NCBI RefSeq assembly: GCF_000314975.1
Contig: NZ_BAEN01000015.1
Span: forward strand, 62,001 to 126,000
Length of the DNA: 64,000 bases
Reading direction: 5' to 3'
From: Aliiglaciecola lipolytica E3
GTDB taxonomy: Bacteria > Pseudomonadota > Gammaproteobacteria > Enterobacterales > Alteromonadaceae
Each line of letters opens with the position of its first letter. Positions within the stretch are counted from its first letter, which is position 1. A model generated the notes under the pieces. It saw only the letters and a program-made list of their open reading frames with translations. It was not told where the DNA came from and searched no databases. Shown piece after piece: positions 1 through 8,903 of the stretch. The translations under genes were made by a program, and so were the position numbers.

Positions 1-118
1 TCGCTAATCCCATAATGAGTAATAGCGGCTTATTATTTGGATCACCAAACGTCTGGTAACATAAGGAAATGCCGTTTACTTCGGCAAATTGTTCTTGGTT
101 AATGTGTGAATCTATCAA
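1..118 (-). CDS. alpha/beta hydrolase, N-terminal fragment cut by window edge
   Basis: The minus strand is open from a TTG at 118-116 to the window edge. The 39 visible residues contain VNGISLCYQTFGDPNNKP followed by LLLIMGLA, the usual opening of alpha/beta hydrolases (strand, then the oxyanion-hole strand running into an LxxxHG/MG-like turn). A purine-rich CAGGG about 7 nt upstream of the TTG supports the start, which lies 1 nt beyond the stop of the preceding lipase gene, so the two are probably cotranscribed. The catalytic residues fall outside the window. Family assignment is by pattern only; the start codon is inferred. Confidence 0.5.
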   Translation of the reverse strand, partial: MIDSHINQEQFAEVNGISLCYQTFGDPNNKPLLLIMGLA

Positions 119-119
119 A

Positions 120-923
120 CTAGGCCCTGTCTGGATTTGGATAAAGAATCTTATGTAATGTGTTATCTCGGAAAGGCTGCCATTGGCCCTGTTTTTGTGC
201 CAGACGATTAGCAATAATCCACAACACCTGCGCATTGTGACCTAATCCCATATGACTACCTTTTACTTCGATGTTTTCGGATAAAGCGTGGTTTTCTTCA
301 ATATTATTTATACATGCCTGCCAATGAGCAACCCCGTCGCTGCGTGAAAAGATGGCGGAGTTCGGTACTGTTGGCGGTGGAATTAGTCGTGAAACAGCGT
401 CTGGCTCGCGTTTGCTCAAATCGCCATTTATCATTTCAAACATCTTAGCGGCTAGGGGAGCAGAACCTTGTGGACCATTGAACGGACTGCCTAACGATAT
501 TACCTGACGAATACAGTCTGGAATAGCGCGCGCTATCTCACGGGCTAAAATGCCGCCTAGACTCCATCCAATTAAACTAACCTTGCTATTATGTTTAACG
601 TGAAGCTCAATCACTTTATTTAATAGCTCATCACTAACGATATGTTTTCCGCCGACTATATGTGTCCCCAAATTACGTCCCAAACCCCAACCAACAGCAG
701 AATAACGCTTCATTTTAAGAAAAGTACGTAGTGGTTTGGTTGATATATCAGAGGCAAGAAAACCGGGGATGACCATTACCGGATGTTTATCACCGCGCGG
801 AGCTTGTAATAGTAAAGGCAATAAAAAACTAGTCGCGCCTAACTCCAGCAATGCTCTACTTTCGGTTAGCATATGACGTTTTTTGGGACGTAAGCTGGGT
901 ATCTGAGTTATTTCATTAGCCAT
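120..923 (-). CDS. esterase/lipase, alpha/beta hydrolase fold
   Basis: This 267-residue protein shows the alpha/beta hydrolase core. VMVIPGFLASD (about 49-59) forms the oxyanion-hole region, LIGWSLGG (117-124) is the G-x-S-x-G nucleophile elbow with Ser121, and candidate acid and base residues are Asp196 (SRSDG) and His224 or His229 (SHMGLGH). There is no clear signal peptide, only a hydrophobic stretch near residues 30-40. It lies 37 nt downstream of the wax ester synthase gene on the same strand and is followed within 1 nt by another alpha/beta hydrolase, which suggests a neutral-lipid or acyl-ester turnover operon. The natural substrate cannot be read from the sequence. Confidence 0.8.
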   Translation of the reverse strand: MANEITQIPSLRPKKRHMLTESRALLELGATSFLLPLLLQAPRGDKHPVMVIPGFLASDISTKPLRTFLKMKRYSAVGWGLGRNLGTHIVGGKHIVSDELLNKVIELHVKHNSKVSLIGWSLGGILAREIARAIPDCIRQVISLGSPFNGPQGSAPLAAKMFEMINGDLSKREPDAVSRLIPPPTVPNSAIFSRSDGVAHWQACINNIEENHALSENIEVKGSHMGLGHNAQVLWIIANRLAQKQGQWQPFRDNTLHKILYPNPDRA

Positions 924-960
924 ACAAATTCTCTGTCAGGTAAATTTCACTTGCGGATTT

Positions 961-2409
961 TTATTTTTGATTTAATAACGCATTAAATGCCGCCATGGCA
1001 GTTTGTTTCTCTTGTACTGCCGCTTCCAATTCATTAGCCGAATCCAAAATACATTTGGTAAAAACATCGATATCTGGCATCAAATTCGCGGAACTCGTCG
1101 GACTGATTGAGATAGTTCCATCATAACTTAACACCGGAATAATTAATCCCATACCGTCAAAAATAGGGGCAGTTCCCATATTTGCTAGCAATTTATGTCC
1201 ACCTAAATAAAGTGGTACATTGGGCCCAGGAACATTCGTAATCACGAGGTTGAAAAACGGTTTGTGCCATTTAGCCAAAGCTGAACGTGAGTAGAAACGT
1301 GATGCGACACCCGCGAGCCCAAATGGGATCAGGTCGGCAAATCCCATCAAACTTTTAGCATCAATCGCGTCTTGATAAAGTTTACCAACAAGCGTATTGA
1401 TATGAATTTTTTCCAAGCGTTTAATCGGATTTTCAATATCTGTAGCTAACTGAATATACATGGCTGATACTTGGTTACCCATTGCATTTTTTTCTTCTCT
1501 GGAGCGTGTTGATACCGGCACCATAGCAACAAGTGGTTGTTCGGGTAATTCACCTTTTTCCAATAAATACTGACGCAAAGCACCACTGCAAATAGCCAAA
1601 ATGACATCGTTCATTGTTGCACCATCTATCACTTTGCGTAACGCTTTAACGCGGTTAAGTTCAAGCAATGCAGAGTTCCATTTTCGCTCTTGATCGACCA
1701 CATCGTTAAATGGTGTTTTGGGAGCACTAAAAGGTAAAGTAGGCATTTTGATGCCATGAACCCGAGACAAGTAACTTGCTTTTAGCGTCGCTTTTCCCGT
1801 ATCCCAAAGTAATGAAGGCAGCTTACCGGGCTTAGTGATGAGGTTATAAGCACCGCGAGCCACTAAGTTAATATTACCGGGTATTTGTTCTTTTTCCTTT
1901 AATTTTGGCGCAGGAATAGGCCTAGGAGTGGGGGATATATCATACAACATGGCCATCAAGTCGGCTCCAGATTTTCCATCAAAACCTGCGTGATGTACTT
2001 TTGTTATGAGCGCGACTGAACCTTTAGGTACTTGTGATACGTTGTCTAACCCCTCTACAAACATAAACTCCCAGAGAGGTCTGTTGCGGTCTAATTTGGT
2101 TGAAAAATACTGAGACGCTGCGTACCTGAGCTCTTTCCACGATCCCGGCGCTGGCAACTGGATTTTGCGAATATGCAAGTTTAGGTCAAAGTCAGGATCA
2201 TCAGCCCAGTACGGCTTGTCTATACTAAGCGGGACGGTGACGAGTTTTTGTGTGAGTTTTGACACTAAATGAACGCGTTGTTCTATAAAGTCAAAAAAAT
2301 CGCTAAATTCCATCGAGCCTTCGATGATACTCACTCCACCTATATGCATTGGAATTTTATCGGTTTCTAAAAAAAGAAATGCAGCATCTAACCCTGAAAG
2401 CTCTTCCAT
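961..2409 (-). CDS. wax ester synthase/diacylglycerol acyltransferase (WS/DGAT)
   Basis: The 482-residue protein has the family hallmarks. It begins with LSGLDAAFLFLET, contains PLWEF near 111-115, the condensing-enzyme active site HHAGFDG at 139-145 (HHxxxDG), and NDVI at 267-270. The length is typical of bacterial WS/DGAT enzymes, which esterify fatty alcohols or diacylglycerol with acyl-CoA to make storage wax esters or triacylglycerols, at the inner membrane or on lipid droplets. It is the first gene of the minus-strand group with two alpha/beta hydrolases, so synthesis and hydrolysis of the same lipids may be coupled. The family assignment is firm; the preference for wax ester or triacylglycerol is unknown. 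Confidence 0.93.
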   Translation of the reverse strand: MEELSGLDAAFLFLETDKIPMHIGGVSIIEGSMEFSDFFDFIEQRVHLVSKLTQKLVTVPLSIDKPYWADDPDFDLNLHIRKIQLPAPGSWKELRYAASQYFSTKLDRNRPLWEFMFVEGLDNVSQVPKGSVALITKVHHAGFDGKSGADLMAMLYDISPTPRPIPAPKLKEKEQIPGNINLVARGAYNLITKPGKLPSLLWDTGKATLKASYLSRVHGIKMPTLPFSAPKTPFNDVVDQERKWNSALLELNRVKALRKVIDGATMNDVILAICSGALRQYLLEKGELPEQPLVAMVPVSTRSREEKNAMGNQVSAMYIQLATDIENPIKRLEKIHINTLVGKLYQDAIDAKSLMGFADLIPFGLAGVASRFYSRSALAKWHKPFFNLVITNVPGPNVPLYLGGHKLLANMGTAPIFDGMGLIIPVLSYDGTISISPTSSANLMPDIDVFTKCILDSANELEAAVQEKQTAMAAFNALLNQK

Positions 2410-2514
2410 CCTGTTGCCTTGTTAACAAAATGTTGTCATAACACCGTACTGTAAAGCGTGTAAATATCAACTAAAATTTATCTATGCGTAACGCTAAGTA
2501 GTGCGAATGTTTAC

Positions 2515-2546
2515 TTACGCTTATGAAAAGTCATAACTAAGCGTAA
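2515..2546. repeat. stable inverted repeat in divergent intergenic region
   Basis: TTACGCTTATGA at 2515-2526 can pair with TCATAA plus AAGCGTAA at 2531-2546, leaving a short loop and a 2-nt bulge. It lies between the divergent WS/DGAT (start 2409) and HDOD (start 2621) genes. No T-tract follows on the minus strand, so it is not an obvious terminator. It could be an operator or a leader-RNA structure. Confidence 0.5.
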
Positions 2547-2620
2547 AAAAAATCCGCAAATCCAGCTCAGCATGGCTATAATGTCGGCTAATGTAAACTA
2601 GGACCTCACTCAAATAATAT

Positions 2621-3451
2621 ATGCAAGCAATTGATTACGCCAAACAAGCGAGCACGTCATTCGTTTTACCGGATATCTGTATACGTATCAGACAAATGTT
2701 GGATGATCATCATTCGGATATAGACGATATAGGAAACTTGGTGAGTTTAGATCCGTCACTTGCATCAAAGTTACTAAAACTGGCTAACAGCCCGTTGTTT
2801 AGATTCCGTTCGCAAGTAGATAGCATTAGCAAAGCGATAAATGTACTTGGCGGTGAAGCCTTATATAATTTAGTGATGGCGGAAACAGCAAAAGACGCAT
2901 TTCAGTATTTTAGTGACGAAAATATGGATTTGACGCGTTTTTGGCAGCAAAGTTTATACACTGGGCTAATCGCAAAACATTTAGCTAAATTAGCTCGAGT
3001 AAGAGGAACAGAACGTTTTTTTCTGTTGGGGTTGTTGCACAACCTAGCGGAATTGGTAATTACTAAAGAAAACCCTGATATGGCAGCAAAATGTCTGCCA
3101 ACGGATGAGACCATATTACCTTTTGTATTGCAGAAAAAAATACTCGGATTTACTTATGCACAATGTAGCTCTAACATACTGCAGTTGTGGCAATTACCTA
3201 CCCAAATTTGGATGCCAATTGAACAAATCAATGATGAAAATCATGCGCTAGGTAACAAAGAAATTGCGATAATGAACGTGGCCTCAGTGGCGGGTTATTT
3301 GCTCGCGACGCAATCCTCGAAAAAGCCTGAAAAAACGATTAACGCAGAGATCTTAAAAAGTGTCGATATGGATGCTGATCTGTTAGTTGACGCAATTACA
3401 TTCAGTAAACAAGAATTCAACCAAATGCTATCGATATTCAGCTCGAACTAA
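2621..3451 (+). CDS. HDOD domain signalling protein
   Basis: The 276-residue protein is essentially a single HDOD domain. LPDICIRIRQML opens the fold, and VSLDPSLASKLLKLANSP followed by SISKAINVLGG is the characteristic HDOD helical signature. GLLHNLAELV corresponds to the degenerate HD region. HDOD proteins are non-catalytic relatives of HD phosphohydrolases that occur in signalling and cell-cycle control, often with GGDEF/EAL partners; none is fused here. The gene is monocistronic. A good TATAAT box lies at 2577-2582, about 40 nt upstream of the ATG, and the ribosome-binding site is weak. Confidence 0.88.
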   Translation: MQAIDYAKQASTSFVLPDICIRIRQMLDDHHSDIDDIGNLVSLDPSLASKLLKLANSPLFRFRSQVDSISKAINVLGGEALYNLVMAETAKDAFQYFSDENMDLTRFWQQSLYTGLIAKHLAKLARVRGTERFFLLGLLHNLAELVITKENPDMAAKCLPTDETILPFVLQKKILGFTYAQCSSNILQLWQLPTQIWMPIEQINDENHALGNKEIAIMNVASVAGYLLATQSSKKPEKTINAEILKSVDMDADLLVDAITFSKQEFNQMLSIFSSN

Positions 3452-3618
3452 ACGCTATTTTTGTAGCCAAAAAGAGACATTTAGGTATAGATAGTTAGAC
3501 TGTCCAGCCAAAAAATACTATTTGTTTGATTTTTAATCTATTTTACTACTGCAAATCGATGATTAATTCTATACAATAGCGCAAAAAATAGTACAAAATT
3601 TAATTTCGAACGTTTTAT

Positions 3619-4422
3619 ATGAAGCTTATTTGCGCCACATTTCTTTGTTTTTTGAGTTTTTCCAGTATCGCGCGTACTGATGTTATCCGATCTTTGTTTC
3701 TAACGGATGCGCCCTTTCATGGTGACGCTACTGCTGAGCATCACGATTCTTTTGAGATGAATGGAGAGTTGGGCGTCATTTATTCTTCCGGGAATACCAC
3801 CGGCACTACCATCACCAGTAAACTAAATGCCAAACAGAATTTACTTCATTGGCACAATCGTTATGTCGCTAAAATTCTGTATAAACAAAATGAGCAGGTT
3901 ATTGATGAAAACAGAGAATTGGTGACCAGTGCTCAAAATGTTTTTGTATCCATGCAGTCTGATTATAAATTGGAAGACCCCAAGAACCGGTTGTTTATGT
4001 ATGGTGAATATGAAGATGATAGATTCAATGCATATCGTTACCATGCCGCTTTAGCAGTAGGTTATACAGAACAATTATGGTCAGATAAAGAAAGTGAGTT
4101 TACTTACAGTGTGGGGCCTGGATATGCACGTACAATTGCCAAAGAAAATTCTTCTGCCCTCGATCAGACCGGTGTTATAATCCGCGCGGCGATGGAATAT
4201 GAGAAAAAATTTAATGATATGGCCACATTTAGGCAGTATTTGAGTACAGAAACTGATGATGAATTTTCTCGCTCATTTTCCGAAACATCCTTAGCCGCAA
4301 AAATTAATGGCTCGTTAGCTATGAAATTATCATTTAATATGACCCATAACCGCTCACCGCAAGAGCTTGACGAACCATTAGATACACAAACTTCCGTTAC
4401 TTTGGTGTATCAGTTTTTTTAG
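3619..4422 (+). CDS. DUF481 outer-membrane barrel protein (YdiY-like), copy 1
   Basis: The 267-residue protein starts with a hydrophobic signal sequence (about residues 1-18, MKLICATFLCFLSFSSIA). The mature part reads as alternating beta strands with the DUF481 features: GELGVIYSSGNTTGTTI near the start, a SVGPGYAR strand, and a C-terminal strand SVTLVYQFF ending in aromatic residues as expected for Bam-dependent barrels. A close paralogue lies 146 nt downstream. The function of DUF481 proteins is not established. No strong Shine-Dalgarno sequence precedes the ATG. Confidence 0.85.
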   Translation: MKLICATFLCFLSFSSIARTDVIRSLFLTDAPFHGDATAEHHDSFEMNGELGVIYSSGNTTGTTITSKLNAKQNLLHWHNRYVAKILYKQNEQVIDENRELVTSAQNVFVSMQSDYKLEDPKNRLFMYGEYEDDRFNAYRYHAALAVGYTEQLWSDKESEFTYSVGPGYARTIAKENSSALDQTGVIIRAAMEYEKKFNDMATFRQYLSTETDDEFSRSFSETSLAAKINGSLAMKLSFNMTHNRSPQELDEPLDTQTSVTLVYQFF

Positions 4423-4446
4423 TAAAAAAAGACTAAAAATATCCAT

Positions 4447-4491
4447 GAATCAGCATGTTGGTACACTTTGTGTTTGCCGAAATGCTGATTC
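4447..4491. repeat. perfect 10-bp inverted repeat between the two DUF481 genes
   Basis: GAATCAGCAT (4447-4456) and ATGCTGATTC (4482-4491) are perfect reverse complements separated by 25 nt. The following bases are not T-rich, so a simple terminator is unlikely. It sits about 80 nt upstream of the second DUF481 gene and may be an operator or a 5'-UTR stem. Confidence 0.6.
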
Positions 4492-4568
4492 GAAACGTTT
4501 CACACATTATTCAGTATAAAAATAATAATATCAGCTGTTTTTATTTTAATTAAAATCAGGAAAGTCGA

Positions 4569-5336
4569 ATGAAAAAATCAGTTCTATGTTCAGTTGTTTT
4601 TTGCGCATTGTCAGCGAATGTAAGCGCAGAAGAAACTAAACCTTTCACCATGGATGGCGAGTTTGGCTTAATCGTCACCACGGGTAACACTGAAACTACG
4701 TCTGTAAAAGGAAAGTTATCAGCTCATCAAGAATTAGAAGATTGGAGCAATGACTTCATTATTGAAGGGCTTTATAAGAAAGATCAGGTCACTGTTGATG
4801 AAGAAACCGTTTCTCAAACCACTGCACAAAAATGGTTTGTTTCTGGTCAGGCTAACTACAAGTTAGAAAACCCAGATCATCGTCTATTTGGATTCGCGTC
4901 CTATGAAGATGATCGTTTTAGCAGTTACGAATATCAATCGACAATTGCTGCTGGTTGGAACCAAAAGCTATGGGATACTGATACAACGTCGTTTGAATAC
5001 AGTATTGGTCCTGGTTACTCATATGCTAAAACCGAAGAAACAGTTGATAGCAATGGTAATATAATACCTAGTGAAACTGAGAAAGGTTTAATTGTACGTG
5101 CTGCAATGGATTATCAGTGGCAAATATCTGATACCGCTACTTTCAAACAGTTGTTATCTACCGAGGTGGGTGAAGACAACACAAAATCCAAATCTGTGAC
5201 CTCTTTGTCAGCTAAAATAAACGGTTCTCTATCCATGAAGTTTACGATTACGTTAGATCACAACTCTGATGTTGCGGAAACTCGTGAGAACTTGGATACG
5301 CAGTCTGCAATAACATTGGTATATACCTTCTTCTAA
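4569..5336 (+). CDS. DUF481 outer-membrane barrel protein (YdiY-like), copy 2
   Basis: The 255-residue protein has a typical signal peptide (MKKSVLCSVVFCALSANVSA, cleavage after residue 20). The barrel aligns by eye along its whole length with the preceding gene: GEFGLIVTTGNTETTSV, YEDDRFSSYEYQS, SIGPGYSYA and a terminal SAITLVYTFF. It was evidently produced by tandem duplication. AGGAAAG lies about 6 nt before the ATG. A strong terminator follows at 5355-5384. The biological role is unknown; acid-inducible YdiY of E. coli is the nearest named relative known to me. Confidence 0.87.
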   Translation: MKKSVLCSVVFCALSANVSAEETKPFTMDGEFGLIVTTGNTETTSVKGKLSAHQELEDWSNDFIIEGLYKKDQVTVDEETVSQTTAQKWFVSGQANYKLENPDHRLFGFASYEDDRFSSYEYQSTIAAGWNQKLWDTDTTSFEYSIGPGYSYAKTEETVDSNGNIIPSETEKGLIVRAAMDYQWQISDTATFKQLLSTEVGEDNTKSKSVTSLSAKINGSLSMKFTITLDHNSDVAETRENLDTQSAITLVYTFF

Positions 5337-5354
5337 ACAGCATTTTAGCTTGCC

Positions 5355-5384
5355 AAAAAGTCGGCTTATCTAGCCGACTTTTTT
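5355..5384. terminator. bidirectional rho-independent terminator
   Basis: AAAAAGTCGGCT (5355-5366) and AGCCGACTTTTT (5372-5383) form a perfect stem with A and T tracts on opposite sides. It can therefore serve both the plus-strand DUF481 gene (ending 5336) and the convergent minus-strand barrel gene (ending 5419). Confidence 0.9.
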
Positions 5385-5418
5385 GTGCAAACAACAAAAC
5401 CAATAACGTATTTAACGA

Positions 5419-6663
5419 CTACCAGCGAAATTGCGTTACCAATAAAGTCTGGTGTTGATTAGCATCGATAGGTAGGTTCAATAACACTCGGTTTTGTGCC
5501 GTATTTTTATTCATATGCTGCTCTACACCAATTTGCCACTTATCGGTTATATCGTAACGCCAAGCCAATGTGAGACCATAACCATCACTACTATTTGGAT
5601 CGGTAGGGAAAATATCGTCCTCAGAAACAATAAATCGATCATATCGAAGGCTTATTCGATGTTCTGCAATTGTGTGACTTAGCATCAAGTACCACGCATC
5701 AAAATCCACGAAAACATAGCTTAAACCCATCACAGTACTGCCACTCATCCATTGACTGATGAGGCGTGTTTGGGATGTGAATTTGTGCTGTGCAGACAGA
5801 CTGTGAAATTTGGTTCGCCAACCATATAGCCTCTGACGATTAACTGATAAGGGGTCAGCTTGGTTGTCATAGTAATAGTAACGTAGCGCACTTTGGTTAA
5901 AATAATTTAGATGTGCGCCTAGATAAAATCCCCAGCGCTGATCTAATTCATGAAACGGCTCTACATAGTTGGGATGCCAAATAAAATCGGGATCAATTAC
6001 TGTAGAGTAGGGGGCAAACTGCACTCGATCATTGTTTAAGGATTGGCGGTCGTGCATGGCAAATCCTCGCCAACTAATCAAGGTGCCTAGCGGATCATTT
6101 CCTTGAAACAAACCACCAGTCACTTCCCATGACCAAGGGCTTCGTCTGGCTCGGCCGGGACTATACAAAGAAAGCTCCAAGCCTAAGGTTCGCATTTCCT
6201 CACCCACCCAACTATTAATCGCCGATTGTGTATAGGTATAAGGAGAGAGCCAGCCTTTATCCACGTTTTCTAATGATAAACGTGGATAAAAAAAGCCAAC
6301 GCGACCTTTGAATTTAATCTTATCAGGACTTAACGGTTTGTAATTCAATGCAAGCTGGGAAAAGCCTAGGTGTTGTTCGCCGTCAGGATAATAGTTTGCG
6401 ACTGCGTCTAAGGTCAGATCAGAAGTAAGATCAATATTTGCGTATAGCAATGCCTGTTGAATGCCCACGCCATTTTCATCATGTCGAAGTATACCGGTTC
6501 CTTGGTTTTGATATGACTGCAAGTCGTCACTATCGATAAGATAAATTTGAGCCATTCCGCCAATTTCGTTAGCGGCTGCTGTTATTGTTACACTCCAGCC
6601 AATTATTACACTCAGTAAAACGTGAGTTATAATAGCGCATTGTGAAACGTCATGTCGTGCCAT
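5419..6663 (-). CDS. outer-membrane beta-barrel (porin-like) protein
   Basis: The 414-residue protein has an N-terminal hydrophobic segment (about residues 12-32, ending in AAA) that fits a signal peptide. The rest is rich in alternating aromatic strands with basic and acidic turns, such as LTLDAVANYYPDG, KGRVGFFYPRLSLEN, WEVTGGLFQGND and AWYLMLSHTIAEHRISLRYD. It ends in TLLVTQFRW, with the terminal aromatic residue typical of outer-membrane barrels. It lies 36 nt downstream of a periplasmic cupredoxin-like gene on the same strand. I do not recognise a named family; a porin-like role is inferred from architecture only. Confidence 0.6.
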   Translation of the reverse strand: MARHDVSQCAIITHVLLSVIIGWSVTITAAANEIGGMAQIYLIDSDDLQSYQNQGTGILRHDENGVGIQQALLYANIDLTSDLTLDAVANYYPDGEQHLGFSQLALNYKPLSPDKIKFKGRVGFFYPRLSLENVDKGWLSPYTYTQSAINSWVGEEMRTLGLELSLYSPGRARRSPWSWEVTGGLFQGNDPLGTLISWRGFAMHDRQSLNNDRVQFAPYSTVIDPDFIWHPNYVEPFHELDQRWGFYLGAHLNYFNQSALRYYYYDNQADPLSVNRQRLYGWRTKFHSLSAQHKFTSQTRLISQWMSGSTVMGLSYVFVDFDAWYLMLSHTIAEHRISLRYDRFIVSEDDIFPTDPNSSDGYGLTLAWRYDITDKWQIGVEQHMNKNTAQNRVLLNLPIDANQHQTLLVTQFRW

Positions 6664-6699
6664 GGATAGCGAATCTCCAAATTGATCTATTTAGATTTT

Positions 6700-7341
6700 C
6701 TAATCGTTGTAATCTGTCAATTTGTCAGTTCGTTGTTGGTAAAAACTGAGATCTTGTAGAAGTTCTTTTTGCAGTTTTATTTCAATCACAGACGGTTGAT
6801 TTATATTGACATTTTGCGACAACGATTCAAGGTCATCCTGAATTCTAGGGTGCCACACCTTCAGTGTATAGTGACCAACGGGGACGTCAATTACAACAAC
6901 GCCATCTTGTGAGGTTTTAGCAAAGTAGGGTGTATCGACTACCCAAATATACGCCAACATCCAATCATGTACATTACAACCTAACTCTACTTCTCCATCA
7001 GTTTCAAATAGCAGAGGCTCAACTTTTGAATCACGATATAGCTTTAACTCGAATTGTTTTGCCGGAGAAAATGAATAAACATGATGTTGAATGGAGTCAG
7101 AATTTGGAAACACAACGCTACTGCCTTTTTGAATCGGCAAGATATGGGGAACGAACTGACGATCAACTTGATCAAGTACTGACACCTTATCTACCGCTGG
7201 AACAGGAGGCGTTCCAGATGTCGGTTCTAAGTAAACAACAGTTTGAAATACAGGTAAGTTTTTATTGCTTTTTATGTCTACGGTGACTGGTACAGCAACA
7301 GCATTGACACTAAACAAGATTAACCAAAGCATTCTACCCAT
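6700..7341 (-). CDS. periplasmic cupredoxin-like protein (methylamine-utilisation-protein type)
   Basis: The start is placed at the ATG at 7341 (MGRMLWLILFSV...), which gives a clean signal peptide ending near AVA and an AAGGAT about 10 nt upstream. An in-frame ATG at 7380 has no ribosome-binding site. The mature protein (about 195 residues) holds the plastocyanin-like copper site: QHHVYSF supplies the first His, and GCNVHDWM supplies Cys, His and Met. It ends with a beta-rich DVPVGHYTLKVWHP segment as in carboxypeptidase-regulatory-like folds. Relatives are often labelled methylamine utilisation proteins without evidence for that role. It is paired with the barrel gene downstream. Confidence 0.75.
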   Translation of the reverse strand: MGRMLWLILFSVNAVAVPVTVDIKSNKNLPVFQTVVYLEPTSGTPPVPAVDKVSVLDQVDRQFVPHILPIQKGSSVVFPNSDSIQHHVYSFSPAKQFELKLYRDSKVEPLLFETDGEVELGCNVHDWMLAYIWVVDTPYFAKTSQDGVVVIDVPVGHYTLKVWHPRIQDDLESLSQNVNINQPSVIEIKLQKELLQDLSFYQQRTDKLTDYND

Positions 7342-7491
7342 ATATCCAGATCCTTTTATTATTCGGTTTTTACAATACATTATTACTAGAACGGATTATT
7401 GCTTATCTTATTTCTTATTATCCCAAATTCAGATTTAATTACACGGCTTGGAATAAATTTTACGGAAGATTTCTGGAAGAAGGGGAGGTTA

Positions 7492-7523
7492 GCACTTCCG
7501 AAACAGTCAATATTCGGAAGTGC
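7492..7523. repeat. perfect 11-bp inverted repeat downstream of serA
   Basis: GCACTTCCGAA (7492-7502) and TTCGGAAGTGC (7513-7523) are exact reverse complements with a 10-nt loop, 13 nt beyond the serA stop codon. No T-tract follows on the minus strand. It may be a 3'-end stabilising stem or a terminator lacking a U-run. Confidence 0.55.
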
Positions 7524-7535
7524 CGGGGTGTTGAA

Positions 7536-8765
7536 TTAATGTAGTATACGGGTTTTGATAGTACCGTTGATTTTGGTTAGCTGCTCAAATGCTTCTTTCG
7601 CATCATCTGTTTCAACATCGATTACCACATAACCAATATTTTCATTGGTTTGTAGATATTGTGATGCAATGTTGATGTTATGCGCGGCAAACGCTTGGTT
7701 AATTTGGGTTAACACACCCGGTGCATTAATATGAATATGCAGTAAACGAGAACGATCAACGTGTTCTGGTAACGAGACTTCAGGGAAATTAACCGCAGAA
7801 AGTGTCGAACCATTATCACTATATTTAGCAAGCTTACCCGCTACTTCGATACCGATATTTTGTTGCGCTTCTTGCGTGCTGCCGCCTACATGAGGCGTTA
7901 GAATGACATTATCAAATTTACGTAGAGGCGAAATAAACTCTTCGTCATTAGACTTAGGCTCAACTGGGAAAACATCGATGGCAGCTCCATTTAGCTTGCC
8001 TGACTCCATAGCATCAGCCAATGCATCAATATCGATAACTGTTCCTCTGGCAGCGTTCATCAAAATAGCGCCATCTTTCATCATCGCTAGCTCTTTTTTG
8101 CCAATCATATTCTGCGTTTGTGCCGTTTCAGGAACATGTAAACTAACCACGTCAGAAGTACTTAATAGCTGCTTTAAAGTTTTAACTTGGGTCGAGTTAC
8201 CTAACACAAGCTTGTCTTCGATATCGTAAAACTGTACTCGCATGCCTAAATGCTCAGCCAAAATGCTTAGCTGTGTGCCGATGTGACCATAGCCAATAAT
8301 TCCTAAGGTTTTGCCGCGAGCTTCATACGAACCAACCGCGCTTTTTTCCCATTCACCTCTATGTGCTTTAGCATTTTTGCTAGGAATACCGCGTAGTAAC
8401 AGGATGATTTGTCCTAATGCAAGTTCTGCTACAGAACGCGTATTAGAAAAAGGTGCATTAAACACAGGGATGCCACGTTCTTGGGTTGCAGCTAGGTCGA
8501 CCTGATTGGTACCAATACAAAAACAGCCAACTGCAACCAGTTTTTGTGCTGCATCTATTACATTTGCAGTTAATTGCGTACGAGAACGAATACCAATGAA
8601 ATGAACATCAGCAATTTTATCAATCAGTTCTTGCTCAGATAGAGACGTCTTAATATATTCAATATTGGTATAGCCGTTAGCTTCAAGAGTTTCTACAGCA
8701 CTTTGGTGCAAACCCTCAAGCAACAATATCTTAATTTTTTCTTTGGGCAGTGATACTTTGCTCAT
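7536..8765 (-). CDS. serA: D-3-phosphoglycerate dehydrogenase
   Basis: The 409-residue protein matches E. coli SerA in length and layout. The substrate-binding halves flank a Rossmann domain with GIIGYGHIGTQLSILAE (the NAD-binding GxGxxG). RGTVIDIDAL and a C-terminal HVGGSTQEAQ carry the D-2-hydroxyacid dehydrogenase signatures, with the catalytic His in TPHVGG. The last 75 residues form an ACT domain (LHIHINAPGVLTQINQAF...), the serine-binding feedback site. It catalyses the first step of serine biosynthesis. The next gene on the same strand upstream is rpiA, an arrangement conserved in gammaproteobacteria. The product also feeds the glycine cleavage system encoded later in the window. Confidence 0.97.
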   Translation of the reverse strand: MSKVSLPKEKIKILLLEGLHQSAVETLEANGYTNIEYIKTSLSEQELIDKIADVHFIGIRSRTQLTANVIDAAQKLVAVGCFCIGTNQVDLAATQERGIPVFNAPFSNTRSVAELALGQIILLLRGIPSKNAKAHRGEWEKSAVGSYEARGKTLGIIGYGHIGTQLSILAEHLGMRVQFYDIEDKLVLGNSTQVKTLKQLLSTSDVVSLHVPETAQTQNMIGKKELAMMKDGAILMNAARGTVIDIDALADAMESGKLNGAAIDVFPVEPKSNDEEFISPLRKFDNVILTPHVGGSTQEAQQNIGIEVAGKLAKYSDNGSTLSAVNFPEVSLPEHVDRSRLLHIHINAPGVLTQINQAFAAHNINIASQYLQTNENIGYVVIDVETDDAKEAFEQLTKINGTIKTRILH

Positions 8766-8903
8766 TTATGTTCCCGTACGTGATCGATTGTAATAAATAC
8801 TTTGGTTTAGCGTATCTGGCTTAGAGACATCTGGACGTCTATTTGAAAGTGGAAAATACCAGAACTTGTACTTTTAGGAAAGTTTCTTTTATATCTATTT
8901 AAT

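Noticed and set aside
7379-7535. Small RNA gene in the serA-cupredoxin gap
   Set aside because: Only an inverted repeat without T-run or promoter boxes could be seen.
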